NCBI GenBank assembly: GCA_965232255.1
Contig: OZ246962.1
Location: forward strand, 930,001-994,000
Direction of reading: 5' to 3'
Source of the DNA: Endozoicomonas sp965232255
GTDB taxonomy: Bacteria; Pseudomonadota; Gammaproteobacteria; Pseudomonadales; Endozoicomonadaceae
Length of the DNA: 64,000 nt
A program made the position numbers and the translations under genes. The notes beneath the pieces are model-generated. The model made no database searches, was not told the DNA's origin, and worked only from the letters and a program-made list of their open reading frames with translations. This document shows, piece after piece, positions 35,319 to 44,683 of the stretch; position 1 is the first letter of the stretch, and each line of letters starts with the position of its first letter.

Positions 35319-36584
35319 TTACCAATGAGGAATATCATCTGATGATTGCCAACATGAATTTATGAAATGTAAGCGACACTTGGCTGGAGCATCAACCGAA
35401 TCCGCCAAATTGGTCAAAATCTCTATGGAACTGACGACATTCGCTTCCGGAAGATGATACTGACCAGCAGTACGGGTCCAATAACGACCGCTAAAGTTTT
35501 CATGCTCATAGAAACGAACTTGCCACCTCTCAGGAATTCTGACGGACACTGCTCTATCATCAAAACCATCCTTGCTTAAGTTGGGCTGGTCAGCGTTAAC
35601 CAGGAGCCGGGTTCCAGACCAGTCTTTACCGGAAAATAACATAACTCCTTCAGTTTCACAGACCGGGCAGGATCGCTGAAGAATTTTCACGGAGCTGATA
35701 CTGTCAGGCACTGGCAGCGTATATTTACCGGCATCTCGGGTCCAATAGTCACCAGTAAAGTTTTCGTGTTTATAGAAACGAACCTGCCAGCCTTTAGGTA
35801 TTCTGACGGACACGGTTCTATCATCAAAGCCTTCTTCGCTTAAACTGGGCTGGTCATTGTTGACCAAAAGTCGTGTGCCGGACCAGTCTTTACCGGCAAA
35901 TAGCATAATGCCCTCAGGCTCGCAGCGTGGAACGGGACGCCGCAGAATTTTTACCGAGCTGATACTGTCAGACACTGGCAGCGTATATTTACCGGCATCT
36001 CGGGTCCAATAGTCGCCAGTAAAATTTTTGTGTTCATAGAAACGAACTTGCCAACCTGCAGAGATACTGACGAATGTGGCTCTATTATCAAAATCTTCTT
36101 TACTTAAGTTGGGCTGGTTAGTGTTGACCAAGAGCCGCTTTCCAGACCAGTTTTTACCGGAAAACAGCATGACGCCTTCAGGTTCACGACTTGGAATGGA
36201 GCGCTGCAGAATTTTCACGGAGCTGACGCTATCCGGTACTGGCAGCGCATATTCACCGCCGTCACGGGTCCAATAGCGGCCGGTAAAGTTTTCATGTTCA
36301 TAGAAACGAACTCGCCAACCCTCAGGAATTCTGACGGACATTGCCCTGTTATCAAAGCCATTGTCGTTTAAACGGGGTTGGTTGGCATAGAGGGTAATAG
36401 ATGGACCAGTTTGCATGTAGCCAGCGAACAGCGAAACACCTGCAAAAACTGTTGGCGCGTCAGGGATCATTATCCTGTTATCGGAGTTAGTGCTGGCAAG
36501 AGTGATTGTCGACTGCATCGCTATCACCAAGCCAAGAGATATCTTCACCGCACGGGGAAGACGAGAGGGATTTTGGATTCTCAT
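35319..36584 (-). CDS. Secreted protein with four beta/gamma-crystallin domains
   Basis: About 421 residues from ATG 36584, which starts a signal peptide (MRIQNPSRLPRAVKISLGL... cleaved near LAS-TNS). Four tandem 88-residue units follow. Each has two Greek-key signatures of the (F/Y)-x4-(F/W)-x-G type (LFSGKNWSG and FYEHENFTG) and DSISSV/DDRAVS segments resembling the calcium site (N/D)(N/D)xx(S/T)S. Each unit is therefore one complete two-motif crystallin domain. The last 45 residues, with three cysteines, are not repeated. Bacterial homologues bind calcium outside the cell; role here unknown. The frame opens further upstream to 36626. Confidence 0.8.
   Translation of the reverse strand: MRIQNPSRLPRAVKISLGLVIAMQSTITLASTNSDNRIMIPDAPTVFAGVSLFAGYMQTGPSITLYANQPRLNDNGFDNRAMSVRIPEGWRVRFYEHENFTGRYWTRDGGEYALPVPDSVSSVKILQRSIPSREPEGVMLFSGKNWSGKRLLVNTNQPNLSKEDFDNRATFVSISAGWQVRFYEHKNFTGDYWTRDAGKYTLPVSDSISSVKILRRPVPRCEPEGIMLFAGKDWSGTRLLVNNDQPSLSEEGFDDRTVSVRIPKGWQVRFYKHENFTGDYWTRDAGKYTLPVPDSISSVKILQRSCPVCETEGVMLFSGKDWSGTRLLVNADQPNLSKDGFDDRAVSVRIPERWQVRFYEHENFSGRYWTRTAGQYHLPEANVVSSIEILTNLADSVDAPAKCRLHFINSCWQSSDDIPHW
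35440..36420. repeat. Four tandem 264-bp repeats in the crystallin gene
   Basis: The landmark (c/t)atagaaacgaac recurs at 35507, 35771, 36035 and 36299, exactly 264 bp apart (88 codons). Units are highly similar at DNA level, which points to recent duplication or ongoing gene conversion and predicts copy-number differences between strains. Confidence 0.9.
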
Positions 36585-36959
36585 AGCACAGATTCTGGTC
36601 ACACCAGGCACGTGATAAACACCCATCGTCCTTAGTAACTGTCAGGTGACGTATGGATTTGGCAAACGCACAACGGATTCCAGCAGCTATGTTGACAAAC
36701 ACTGTAAACGTACAGGTTTCGGAACCGGCTATGCTGGTAATCGCTCTGGGATAGTGAGGAAAGTACAGCAGAGCGTCTCGCCCCGCAACCGACTAACACG
36801 TCCAGAATCGCATATTGACCAACGTTTTTCGTTCCGCTGAAACTTGCTTTAACGAATCCCACGAAATTCCCCACCCATAACTGATGCATTGAGAGCAAAG
36901 CGACTTTTGCCAGTTTGGGTGAGGATGAAGAGGATGAATAGTGGCCAACCAGTAATGAG
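36585..36959. other. Gap between crystallin-repeat gene and ubiF-like gene
   Basis: 375 bp. An 88-codon minus-strand ORF (36898-36632) is present but has a Cys/Ser-rich, unprotein-like composition and no ribosome site, so I do not call it. It should hold the crystallin gene promoter. Nothing else recognised. Confidence 0.4.
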
Positions 36960-38255
36960 CTATTGATTATCGTCGTGCGCTAATTTTGCTTGTCTGCCAC
37001 TTAAGCCCATTGCGTACTTCATCACCTGATTAACTGCTGGAGACAGTTTTCCAGCCATCGACAGACCGGCATTTCTCAGCAGTTGCAGCAGTTTATTGTC
37101 ATTGCTGAAGGCGTAATAGAAGGCATCCATCGTATACATCATGACACTGTTATCGCTGCGCCTGGCTTTTTCGTAGCGGGCGAGAACGGCTGGATTGCCT
37201 AGATGTTCGCCAGCTTGATGGGCTTCGGCGAGAATTTCGATCAGCCACGCGGCATCCTGAAAACCAAGATTAACACCCTGGCCAGCCAAAGGGTTGATGG
37301 TATGAGCGGCGTCTCCGGCCAACACCACGCCCGGACGGAAATAACAACTGGCATGACGGCGAGCAATGGGAAAAGCACCACGTTGATGAAGTTGAACGAT
37401 TGGTGGTAACTCAGAAGGAAAGGTGGCCACCAGCTCGTTGATAAAGGATGCATCGTCCAGCGCCATAAGTTGACGGACATTTTCTGGCTGATGATACCAG
37501 ACAACAGAGGCATAGCTTTTGCCGGCAACATCGGGCAACGGGAGAAAAGCTTGCGGACCGGTGGGAGTAAATGCTTGCCAGGTAATATCCTGACAGCCGC
37601 CATTGATCTCAACAGTGGCGACCAGACACTGTTGCTCATAGTCCCGTTGTTCCATGGCGATTGCCGCTGCCTGGCGTACCTGTGAGTGCGCACCGTCGGC
37701 GCCCACTAACAAGTCACCATAAAAACGACGACCGTCGGATAATTCTACCATGGAGTTGTGCACATCCATGCGGGCAATTTGCCCGGGACAGAACAGAGAG
37801 ACGAATGGACAGGCATTAAGGGCGGTTAGCAGACCCAGTTGGGTGACGCGATTTTCGACAATGTAGCCCAGTTGAGGGCGATTGATCTGCTGAGCATCAA
37901 ACAGCACGTGATTGATTGTGGTGTGCTCAAATGGTGTCGCCAGCTTCTCCCATACCGCCATGCGTCGATAGGGTGTCATGCGCATTGCTTGCATGGCAGG
38001 CCACGCGCCAAGATGACGCAGGATGTTTTCTGATGCTTGACTCAGAGCAGATACCCGCAGTTCTGGCAACGCATCGTCGGGCAGAGGTTCTGGCAACGCG
38101 TGGTCAAACAGAGCGACGTTGATACCGTGCTGGCCAAGACCACAGGCAATGGCGGCTCCCACCATACCTGCACCGACCACCAACACATCGAAGGTATTAT
38201 TATCGCAAGAGTTGTCGTCGGCAGTGGTCGGTTGACCGGCTGGCGAGTCAGTCAT
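36960..38255 (-). CDS. ubiF: FAD-dependent ubiquinone hydroxylase, UbiF-like (UbiH/VisC family)
   Basis: About 431 residues with the Rossmann start FDVLVVGAGMVGAAIACGLG and the second FAD motif GDAAHTINPLAGQGVNLG. Among UbiF, UbiH and UbiI it resembles E. coli UbiF most (LPELRVSALS, PYRRMAVWE, LGYIVENRVTQLGL), suggesting C6 hydroxylation of the quinone ring; assignment within the family is by memory of motifs. ATG 38255 is used because it overlaps the spoT stop as ATGACTGA, implying translational coupling; a TTG at 38270 extends the frame. Confidence 0.8.
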   Translation of the reverse strand: MTDSPAGQPTTADDNSCDNNTFDVLVVGAGMVGAAIACGLGQHGINVALFDHALPEPLPDDALPELRVSALSQASENILRHLGAWPAMQAMRMTPYRRMAVWEKLATPFEHTTINHVLFDAQQINRPQLGYIVENRVTQLGLLTALNACPFVSLFCPGQIARMDVHNSMVELSDGRRFYGDLLVGADGAHSQVRQAAAIAMEQRDYEQQCLVATVEINGGCQDITWQAFTPTGPQAFLPLPDVAGKSYASVVWYHQPENVRQLMALDDASFINELVATFPSELPPIVQLHQRGAFPIARRHASCYFRPGVVLAGDAAHTINPLAGQGVNLGFQDAAWLIEILAEAHQAGEHLGNPAVLARYEKARRSDNSVMMYTMDAFYYAFSNDNKLLQLLRNAGLSMAGKLSPAVNQVMKYAMGLSGRQAKLAHDDNQ

Positions 38256-40377
38256 GGCGGCGACGGACAATAGAGTGAACGCCCCGGATGACGCGCAGCC
38301 TTTTGATGATCCTGGCCAGATGCAGTCGGTCCCGCACGCTGAGCAACAGCTGCACCACGCTGCATCGGGAGTCCTGTTCTACCATACTGATTTTTTCGAT
38401 ATTGCCCTCCACCGCCGTGATGGCAGTGGCTAGCGAGGCGATCATGCCTCGATGATGCTCCAGCTCGACGCTTAGCTCGACGGTGAATTCCCCAGAGACG
38501 TCTTTGTCCCATTCGACTTCGAGAATTTTCTCTGGATTGTGGCGGATACCGGCAACGTTCGGGCAGCTGTCAGCGTGAATCACAATTCCCCGACCGGAGC
38601 TGACGTGGCCTACAACCGGATCGCCCGGAATTGGGTAGCAACACTTGCCAAAACTGATCACCATGCCCTCAGAGCCACGAATGGACAGCGGCATGGCACT
38701 GCTAGAAAGATCCAGCTGGCTTTTGTTCTCTGGCAGGCTACCAGGCTCTGCCAGAATTTTAGCAACGATATAGGCCATACGGTTGCCAAGGCCAATCTCT
38801 TCGAGCAGTTCGTCCAGAGTATCGAGGTTGAATGCGCTCAGCTGTTGCTGAATCAGTGGTTCGCCCAACGCTTCCAGGGTGGTGTCAAAGCTGACCAGGG
38901 CTTTGTTCAACAGGCGCCGACCAAGCGCGATAGACTCGTTGCGACGTTGATGCTTGAGAAAGTGGCGAATATTCGAGCGCGCTTTACCGGTGGCCACGAA
39001 ATTGAGCCAGGTGGCATTCGGTCGGGCACCGGCGGCAGTAACTATTTCTACCGTCTGGCCACTCTGCAAAGGCTGACTAAGCGGTGCCAGACGTCTATTA
39101 ATACGACAGGCGACGCAGGTATTGCCAAGGTCAGTATGAACTGCATAGGCATAGTCAACCGCCGTAGCGCCTTTGGGCAACTCCAGAATATGGCCTTTAG
39201 GGGTAAAGACGTACACCTCATCAGGAAAGAGATCGATTTTAACGTTCTCAATAAACTCCAGCGAATCGCCGGCGTTTTTCTGCAACTCCAGTACACCTTT
39301 GAGCCACTGTCGGGTACGGGCGTGGCTGCCAGAGAGTGCCTCTTCTCCGGATTTGTACAGCCAGTGGGCAGCGATGCCGTTATTGGCTGTATCCTCCATT
39401 TCCTGAGTGCGCAGCTGAATCTCGATGGGGACGCCATGCATGCCGAACAAAGTGGTATGCAGGGACTGGTAGCCATTGGCTTTGGGAATGGCGATGTAAT
39501 CCTTGAAGCGACCAGGAATGGGTTTGTAAAAATTATGCACAATGCCCAGCGCGCGGTAACAGCTGTCTACTTTGTCCACAACAATACGAAAGGCAAACAT
39601 GTCCATGATGTCATCAAAGGACTTGCGCTGGTTTTTCATTTTGCTGTAAATGCTGTAAAGATGCTTTTCCCGCCCGATGACCCGACCTTTCAGTCCTTGT
39701 TCCTCCAGCCGCGCAGCCAGTTCTTGCTGTACCTGACCAATCAGGTCTTTGCGGTTGCCACGGGCATTATTCACCGCCTGACGAATCAGCCGGGCCCGCA
39801 TGGGATACATGGCGAAGAAACCCAGATCTTCAAGCTCGGTGCGCAGCGTGTGCATGCCCAGGCGATTGGCAATGGGAACGTAGATGTCCAGCGTCTCTCG
39901 GGCTATGCGTCGGCGTTTGTCTGGTCGCAGTACGCCCAAGGTACGCATATTGTGCAGTCGGTCGGCTAACTTGACGAGGATCACCCGAATATCCCGGGCC
40001 ATGGCCAGTGCCATTTTCTGGAAATTTTCCGCCTGGGCCAGAGTCTTGTTCTCGAAGTTCATGTGGGTCAGCTTACTGACTCCGTCCACCAGATCAGCCA
40101 CTACATCACCAAACTGACTGGCGATGTCCTGTTTTTCGATCCCGGTGTCTTCAATCACATCGTGCAGCATGGCAGCCATCAGGCTCTGATGGTCCATGTG
40201 CATGTCAGCAAGAATGGCGGCAACTTCAAGAGGGTGGATGATATAAGGGTCACCACTGCGGCGGGTTTGCCCTTCGTGAGCCTGCTCAGCATAGTAGTAG
40301 GCCCGGCGAACCAGGTTGACCTGCTCAGCATTCAGATAGGACTTCAGTCGGCCGGCAAACTCATCGATGGTCAGCAA
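38248..40377 (-). CDS. spoT: Bifunctional (p)ppGpp synthetase/hydrolase SpoT
   Basis: About 709 residues. N-terminal HD hydrolase with LHDVIEDT (His72-Asp73, Glu76-Asp77), RelA/SpoT synthetase region (GRFKDYIAIPKANGYQSLHT), TGS domain (VYVFTPKGHILELPKGATAV) and C-terminal ACT domain. The intact HD motif and gene position after rpoZ identify SpoT rather than RelA. It balances the alarmone (p)ppGpp. TTG 40377 is chosen: it follows GAGGAG by six bases and aligns with the start of Pseudomonas SpoT; a GTG at 40395 is the outer limit. Confidence 0.95.
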   Translation of the reverse strand: MLTIDEFAGRLKSYLNAEQVNLVRRAYYYAEQAHEGQTRRSGDPYIIHPLEVAAILADMHMDHQSLMAAMLHDVIEDTGIEKQDIASQFGDVVADLVDGVSKLTHMNFENKTLAQAENFQKMALAMARDIRVILVKLADRLHNMRTLGVLRPDKRRRIARETLDIYVPIANRLGMHTLRTELEDLGFFAMYPMRARLIRQAVNNARGNRKDLIGQVQQELAARLEEQGLKGRVIGREKHLYSIYSKMKNQRKSFDDIMDMFAFRIVVDKVDSCYRALGIVHNFYKPIPGRFKDYIAIPKANGYQSLHTTLFGMHGVPIEIQLRTQEMEDTANNGIAAHWLYKSGEEALSGSHARTRQWLKGVLELQKNAGDSLEFIENVKIDLFPDEVYVFTPKGHILELPKGATAVDYAYAVHTDLGNTCVACRINRRLAPLSQPLQSGQTVEIVTAAGARPNATWLNFVATGKARSNIRHFLKHQRRNESIALGRRLLNKALVSFDTTLEALGEPLIQQQLSAFNLDTLDELLEEIGLGNRMAYIVAKILAEPGSLPENKSQLDLSSSAMPLSIRGSEGMVISFGKCCYPIPGDPVVGHVSSGRGIVIHADSCPNVAGIRHNPEKILEVEWDKDVSGEFTVELSVELEHHRGMIASLATAITAVEGNIEKISMVEQDSRCSVVQLLLSVRDRLHLARIIKRLRVIRGVHSIVRRRHD

Positions 40378-40429
40378 AGTCCGCTCCTCACGCACAGTTC
40401 ATCCATTGCACCTTCATTATCGGGTTTGG

Positions 40430-40447
40430 CTTCTCCACCAGGAGAAG
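40430..40447 (-). other. Hairpin between rpoZ and spoT
   Basis: Perfect 7-bp arms CTTCTCC / GGAGAAG with a 4-base loop in the 87-bp rpoZ-spoT gap, with no T run. Possibly an mRNA processing or stability element that sets the ratio of the two products. Confidence 0.35.
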
Positions 40448-40464
40448 TGTGGGGGGTAAAACGC

Positions 40465-40716
40465 TTATTGGCTAACGCCGGAGAGGAACATGGCCGCTTC
40501 ATCATCGTCCACGGTGCGGTCATCAACAGAAACTGGCGTTACCAGACCTTCGGCAATCTCGCGCAGGGCAACGACGGTGGCTTTATCGTTCTCCCAGTCC
40601 ACTTTGGGTTCTTTGCCGCCAATGGTTAACTGACGTGCGCGCTTGGAGGCAACCATTACCAGTTCAAAACGGTTGTCTACGTTATCAAGACAATCTTCAA
40701 CAGTTACTCGAGCCAC
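40465..40716 (-). CDS. rpoZ: RNA polymerase omega subunit
   Basis: 83 residues starting MARVTVEDCLDNVDNRFELV, with ASKRARQL and the ALREIAEG helix of omega. It helps fold and assemble beta' and forms part of a ppGpp site. Upstream of spoT on the same strand, as usual; the normal partner gmk is absent here and lies at 44684 on the opposite strand. Confidence 0.97.
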   Translation of the reverse strand: MARVTVEDCLDNVDNRFELVMVASKRARQLTIGGKEPKVDWENDKATVVALREIAEGLVTPVSVDDRTVDDDEAAMFLSGVSQ

Positions 40717-40908
40717 GTTCTACTCCATTGATCAGTAGTTGGAATGCCGGTTTTCGGACTCTCTAGTGTACTTTACGTCCAAAAGCCAGACAAGCTCCGG
40801 CAAACTGCGTATTTCCACCATAACAAGGTGCGGTTCAGACTGTTCAAGAGTATGATCATTCTACTAAAAAATGGCCTGAAATCATTTGTCGAGCAGTCAG
40901 GAATACGT

Positions 40909-42720
40909 ATGCACAAAACGTCCAATAACCCTGGGAAACACCACGACAGGACTCAGAAACTCAACGACCTGCGGGCAGCCATGGCGCAGCATGATCTTGA
41001 TGCCTGGATCATCCCGTCGGCCGATGCCCACAACAGCGAGTATGTTGCCCAACACTGGGAGGGACGGGCGTGGCTATCCGGTTTTACCGGTTCGGCGGGA
41101 ACCGTCGTCATCACCAAAGACAAGGCCGCCTTATGGACCGATGGCCGCTATTTTATCCAGGCAGCGGAACAGCTGGCTGACTCGGACATTACCCTGATGA
41201 AAGACGGTCAGCCCGATGTACCGTCAATGGCCGATTGGCTGGCCGCAGAAGTTCCGACTGGCGGTTGCGTGGGTTTTGACGGTGCTACCATGAGTCTTGC
41301 CAGTATCCGCACACTGCAAGACACACTGGCAGATAAGGCCATTACGCTGGCGGGGAGCCATGACCTGCTCACTGGCATCTGGCATGACCGACCATCACTG
41401 CCAGCAGCGCCGGTCTTTTTACATGCAATCGAATATGCTGGCAAAAGTCTGGCGGACAAACTGGCTGAAGTACGTGCGTTACTCGAGCAGCGCAAAGCCA
41501 CCGATTTGTTGATCACCACGTTAGACGACATTGCATGGCTATTTAACCTGCGTGGTGCAGACATCGAGTGCAATCCGGTATTTCTTGCATATGCCCTACT
41601 CTCTCAGAATACGATCACTCTGTTCATCAACCAGCAGCGGATTGAACCAGCTGCCTTGGCAGCACTGATGGAAGCCGGTGTAGAGCTGGCTGATTATGAT
41701 GACATTGCCGACAGGCTGGTTGCGCTAACTGACGACGCTTGTCTTATGATTAGCCCGGCAAATACTAATTACCGCCTGGCATCGGCCATTCCGCCATCGG
41801 TGACCCTGATCGAAGATCGCTTGCCCACCACTGACCTGAAAGCCATTAAGAACAGCACTGAAATAGAGCAGATGCAGATCTGTCATCGCCGCGATGGTGC
41901 TGCCATGGTGCGCTTTATGCGCTGGCTTGAAGATAATATTCCCACCGGCGAGCTTGATGAGGTCAATATTGACCTGCAACTGCTGGCGTTTCGCGCGGAG
42001 TCTGAGCTATTCAAAGGTGTCAGCTTCCCGGCCATTATTGGCTATGCGGGTCACGGGGCAATTTGCCACTATCGAGCGGATGAAACGTCTGCCTATACCA
42101 TCGACAACAAGGGTTTGTTGCTGGTTGATTCCGGTGGCCAGTATCTCGACGGCACCACTGACATTACCCGGACGTTTGCCTGCGGTGAGCTGACCCACGA
42201 GGAGATGCGCGACTATACCCTGGTGCTGAAAAGCCACATTGCCCTGGCCAGCGCTCGCTTCAAGGCAGGAACACGTGGCATTCAACTGGATGCCATTAGC
42301 CGCCAGCCATTATGGCGTGAGGGAATCGACTTTAATCACGGCACGGGTCATGGGGTTGGCTACTTTCTTAATGTGCATGAAGGACCGCAGAGCATCAGTA
42401 CCCGGTGGTTCGATGTTAGCCTTAAGCCCGGCATGTTGATCACCAATGAACCTGGCATCTACCGCGACGACAAACACGGTGTTCGGCTGGAAAATATCAT
42501 GTTGGTTGCTGAGGATGTGGAAAATGAGTTTGGCAAGTTCCTCAAGCTGGTTCCTTTAACACTGGCACCGTTTGATACGCGGCCACTGCTGAAAGAACTG
42601 ATGTCGGACGGGGAGATTCAATGGTTGAATGACTACCATGCCGAGGTCAGACAAGCACTCTCACCATTGCTAGGAGGCGAAGATTTGCAGTGGCTTGAGC
42701 GTGTGACGCAGCCGCTGTAA
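40909..42720 (+). CDS. Xaa-Pro aminopeptidase P (M24B family)
   Basis: 603 residues from ATG 40909, preceded by CAGGAA at good spacing; the frame is open 55 codons further but that stretch does not look like the family. Two creatinase-type N-terminal domains (LDAWIIPSADAHNSEY, GFTGSAGTVVI, LWTDGRYF) precede the metallopeptidase fold with metal ligands in LLVDSGGQYLDGTTDIT (two Asp), GTGHGVGYFLNVHEG (His) and the paired Glu in NEPGIY and RLENIM. It removes N-terminal residues before proline. The three-domain 600-residue form resembles eukaryotic APP1 and is longer than E. coli PepP (about 440). Confidence 0.92.
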   Translation: MHKTSNNPGKHHDRTQKLNDLRAAMAQHDLDAWIIPSADAHNSEYVAQHWEGRAWLSGFTGSAGTVVITKDKAALWTDGRYFIQAAEQLADSDITLMKDGQPDVPSMADWLAAEVPTGGCVGFDGATMSLASIRTLQDTLADKAITLAGSHDLLTGIWHDRPSLPAAPVFLHAIEYAGKSLADKLAEVRALLEQRKATDLLITTLDDIAWLFNLRGADIECNPVFLAYALLSQNTITLFINQQRIEPAALAALMEAGVELADYDDIADRLVALTDDACLMISPANTNYRLASAIPPSVTLIEDRLPTTDLKAIKNSTEIEQMQICHRRDGAAMVRFMRWLEDNIPTGELDEVNIDLQLLAFRAESELFKGVSFPAIIGYAGHGAICHYRADETSAYTIDNKGLLLVDSGGQYLDGTTDITRTFACGELTHEEMRDYTLVLKSHIALASARFKAGTRGIQLDAISRQPLWREGIDFNHGTGHGVGYFLNVHEGPQSISTRWFDVSLKPGMLITNEPGIYRDDKHGVRLENIMLVAEDVENEFGKFLKLVPLTLAPFDTRPLLKELMSDGEIQWLNDYHAEVRQALSPLLGGEDLQWLERVTQPL

Positions 42721-42749
42721 TTCGCAAATACTGAATTTTTGTCAACAGA

Positions 42750-42769
42750 AACCCGGCCGTTGTCGGGTT
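42750..42769. terminator. Weak hairpin between convergent M24 peptidase and rph genes
   Basis: Six-bp arms AACCCG / CGGGTT with an 8-base loop between the two stop codons; no strong T run. Confidence 0.35.
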
Positions 42770-42814
42770 CCTGCAAAAACAGATCAGACAGCCAGAGCAC
42801 TGGCGTCTGGCAAA

Positions 42815-43531
42815 TTATTCTGCCAAAGCTTTTTTCTGCAGCTCAATCAGCTCTTCAATACCGGAGCGGGCCAGTGCCATCATGGCCAGCATTTCATTAT
42901 GGCTAAAAGGCGCGTCCTCCGCGGTTCCCTGGACTTCGATAAGGCCACCGGCATCAGTCATGACCACGTTCATGTCCGTTTGGGCGCTGGAATCTTCCGG
43001 ATAATCCAGATCAAGCACTGGGCTGCCTTTGTAAATACCCACTGATACTGCTGCAATCAGGTGCAGGAATGGATCTGCCTTGACCACCTTCTTGTCCTGC
43101 ATATGGCGCAGGGCATCCACCAGGGCAACGCAGGCACCGGTGATGGCAGCAGTACGCGTACCGCCATCGGCCTGGATAACATCGCAGTCAATATTGATGG
43201 TGTTTTCACCAAGCTTTTTCATGTCCACGGCGGCACGCAAGGCTCGGCCAATCAGACGCTGGATCTCCAGTGTTCGCCCACCTTGACGCCCCCTAGACGC
43301 TTCGCGGCCCATACGCTCGGTAGTGGAGCGCGGCAGCATGCCGTACTCGGCGGTAATCCAGCCCTGCCCGGTACCTTTGAGAAAGCGGGGTACGCCACGT
43401 TCAACAGATGCAGTACAGATGACTTTGGTGTCGCCAAATTCAACAAGCACAGATCCCTCTGCATGTTTGGTATAGTGCCGCGTGATTTTGACATCACGTA
43501 GCTGGTCAGCCGTTCTTCCGCTTGGACGCAT
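42815..43531 (-). CDS. rph: Ribonuclease PH
   Basis: 238 residues, full length for RNase PH, beginning MRPSGRTADQLRDVKITR and containing TASVERGVPRFLKG, GWITAEYGMLPRST and the phosphate-site RGRQGGRTLEIQRLIGRALR segment. It trims tRNA 3' ends phosphorolytically. Divergent from yicC with a 124-bp intergenic region, the arrangement also found in E. coli and Pseudomonas. Intact, unlike the frameshifted K-12 copy. Confidence 0.97.
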   Translation of the reverse strand: MRPSGRTADQLRDVKITRHYTKHAEGSVLVEFGDTKVICTASVERGVPRFLKGTGQGWITAEYGMLPRSTTERMGREASRGRQGGRTLEIQRLIGRALRAAVDMKKLGENTINIDCDVIQADGGTRTAAITGACVALVDALRHMQDKKVVKADPFLHLIAAVSVGIYKGSPVLDLDYPEDSSAQTDMNVVMTDAGGLIEVQGTAEDAPFSHNEMLAMMALARSGIEELIELQKKALAE

Positions 43532-43655
43532 GGAAATTTCCTTGTTATGTCTAAAAAACTTACACAGCGCAAAATCTGCGAAATTATAACTGTTTTGTAG
43601 ATAAACTTCTGAAATAATGCGCTTCCGTCAGTCCAACGATCAACAAGAGTATTGC

Positions 43656-44519
43656 ATGACTTCCAGCATGACTGCATTCGCCCGGATTCAGGTCGAGGAG
43701 GATTGGGGCAGCTTGGTATGGGAAATTCGCTCCGTTAACCACCGCTATCTTGAGCCCACGTTTCGTCTACCCGAGCAGACTCGGGAAATTGAGCCTGCTT
43801 TGCGGGAAATTACCCGCCAGCAACTCAACAGAGGCAAGGTTGAGTGCACTCTCAAGTATCAGTTGGTGGAGCAGGAGCAAGCACTTGAGTTAAACGATAC
43901 ATTGCTGGCCAGACTGCAAAACGCTGTGCAGGCTGTCAAGTCCCACTTCGGTCAGGTCGCGCCAGTCAATCCTCTTGAGGTTTTGCAATGGCCAGGCGTG
44001 CGCAGTACGCAAGAGACGGCAGCGGTGGTTATTCATGAGGCCGCAGTGCAAGGATTTCACCAGGCATTAGCGCAATTGAATGCCATGCGTCAGCGGGAGG
44101 GCAGCGAGCTTAAGGCTTTTATCATCACCCGTCTGGATAAAATGGACCAAGAAGTGGCTGGATTGCGCGTATTGTTGCCGGAGATTCTGCACAACCAGCG
44201 GGAGAAAATACTGGCACGTCTGGCGCAAGCCAGGCTGGAACTGGACCCGGAACGGTTGGAGCAGGAGATGGTTCTGCTGGCACAGAAAATGGATGTGGAC
44301 GAAGAGCTGGATCGCCTGGTAACCCATATTGCCGAAGTACGCAGAACGCTTGATGTTGCTGGGGCTGTCGGTCGGCGCCTGGATTTTCTGATGCAGGAGT
44401 TGAATCGGGAGGCGAATACGCTCTCCTCCAAATCCGTTCATAGTGGGCTGACCCAGGTAGCGGTTAATCTGAAAGTCTTTGTTGAGCAGATGCGAGAGCA
44501 AGTGCAAAATATTGAATAA
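43656..44519 (+). CDS. yicC: YicC family endoribonuclease-like protein
   Basis: 287 residues from ATG 43656, where YicC proteins start (MTSSMTAFARIQVEEDWGSL), the same length as the E. coli protein. Conserved WEIRSVNHRYLEPTFRLPE, the long helical middle and the C-terminal DFLMQELNREANTLSSKS are all present. YicC homologues act as RNases that influence small RNA turnover. Followed by gmk, as in many gammaproteobacteria. Confidence 0.95.
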   Translation: MTSSMTAFARIQVEEDWGSLVWEIRSVNHRYLEPTFRLPEQTREIEPALREITRQQLNRGKVECTLKYQLVEQEQALELNDTLLARLQNAVQAVKSHFGQVAPVNPLEVLQWPGVRSTQETAAVVIHEAAVQGFHQALAQLNAMRQREGSELKAFIITRLDKMDQEVAGLRVLLPEILHNQREKILARLAQARLELDPERLEQEMVLLAQKMDVDEELDRLVTHIAEVRRTLDVAGAVGRRLDFLMQELNREANTLSSKSVHSGLTQVAVNLKVFVEQMREQVQNIE

Positions 44520-44683
44520 TCAACAGGTTAGGTATTATTTGAGAACAGTTTTTCTGGCTGTTGATACATCAGATTTTGTTCTGGCTGAATTCAGGGCGCG
44601 CTGAGTTCGGGCAGTTATTTATTTTGCGGCAACTCCTGGCCAAGTGTCTGGGTTTAGAACGGGGAATCAGCCCTGGAGCGTTC

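Noticed and set aside
35440..36420. Regularly spaced repeats considered as a CRISPR array
   Set aside because: The 264-bp units are continuous coding sequence for crystallin domains without spacers.
36632..36898. 88-codon minus-strand ORF before the crystallin gene
   Set aside because: No ribosome site; improbable composition; likely promoter DNA.
38539..39969. 476-codon plus-strand ORF opposite spoT
   Set aside because: It lies wholly antisense to a highly conserved spoT; its composition mirrors spoT codons and it has no ribosome site or known product.
40744..40908. N-terminal 55-codon extension of the M24 peptidase
   Set aside because: No family similarity, and a good ribosome site precedes the internal ATG at 40909.
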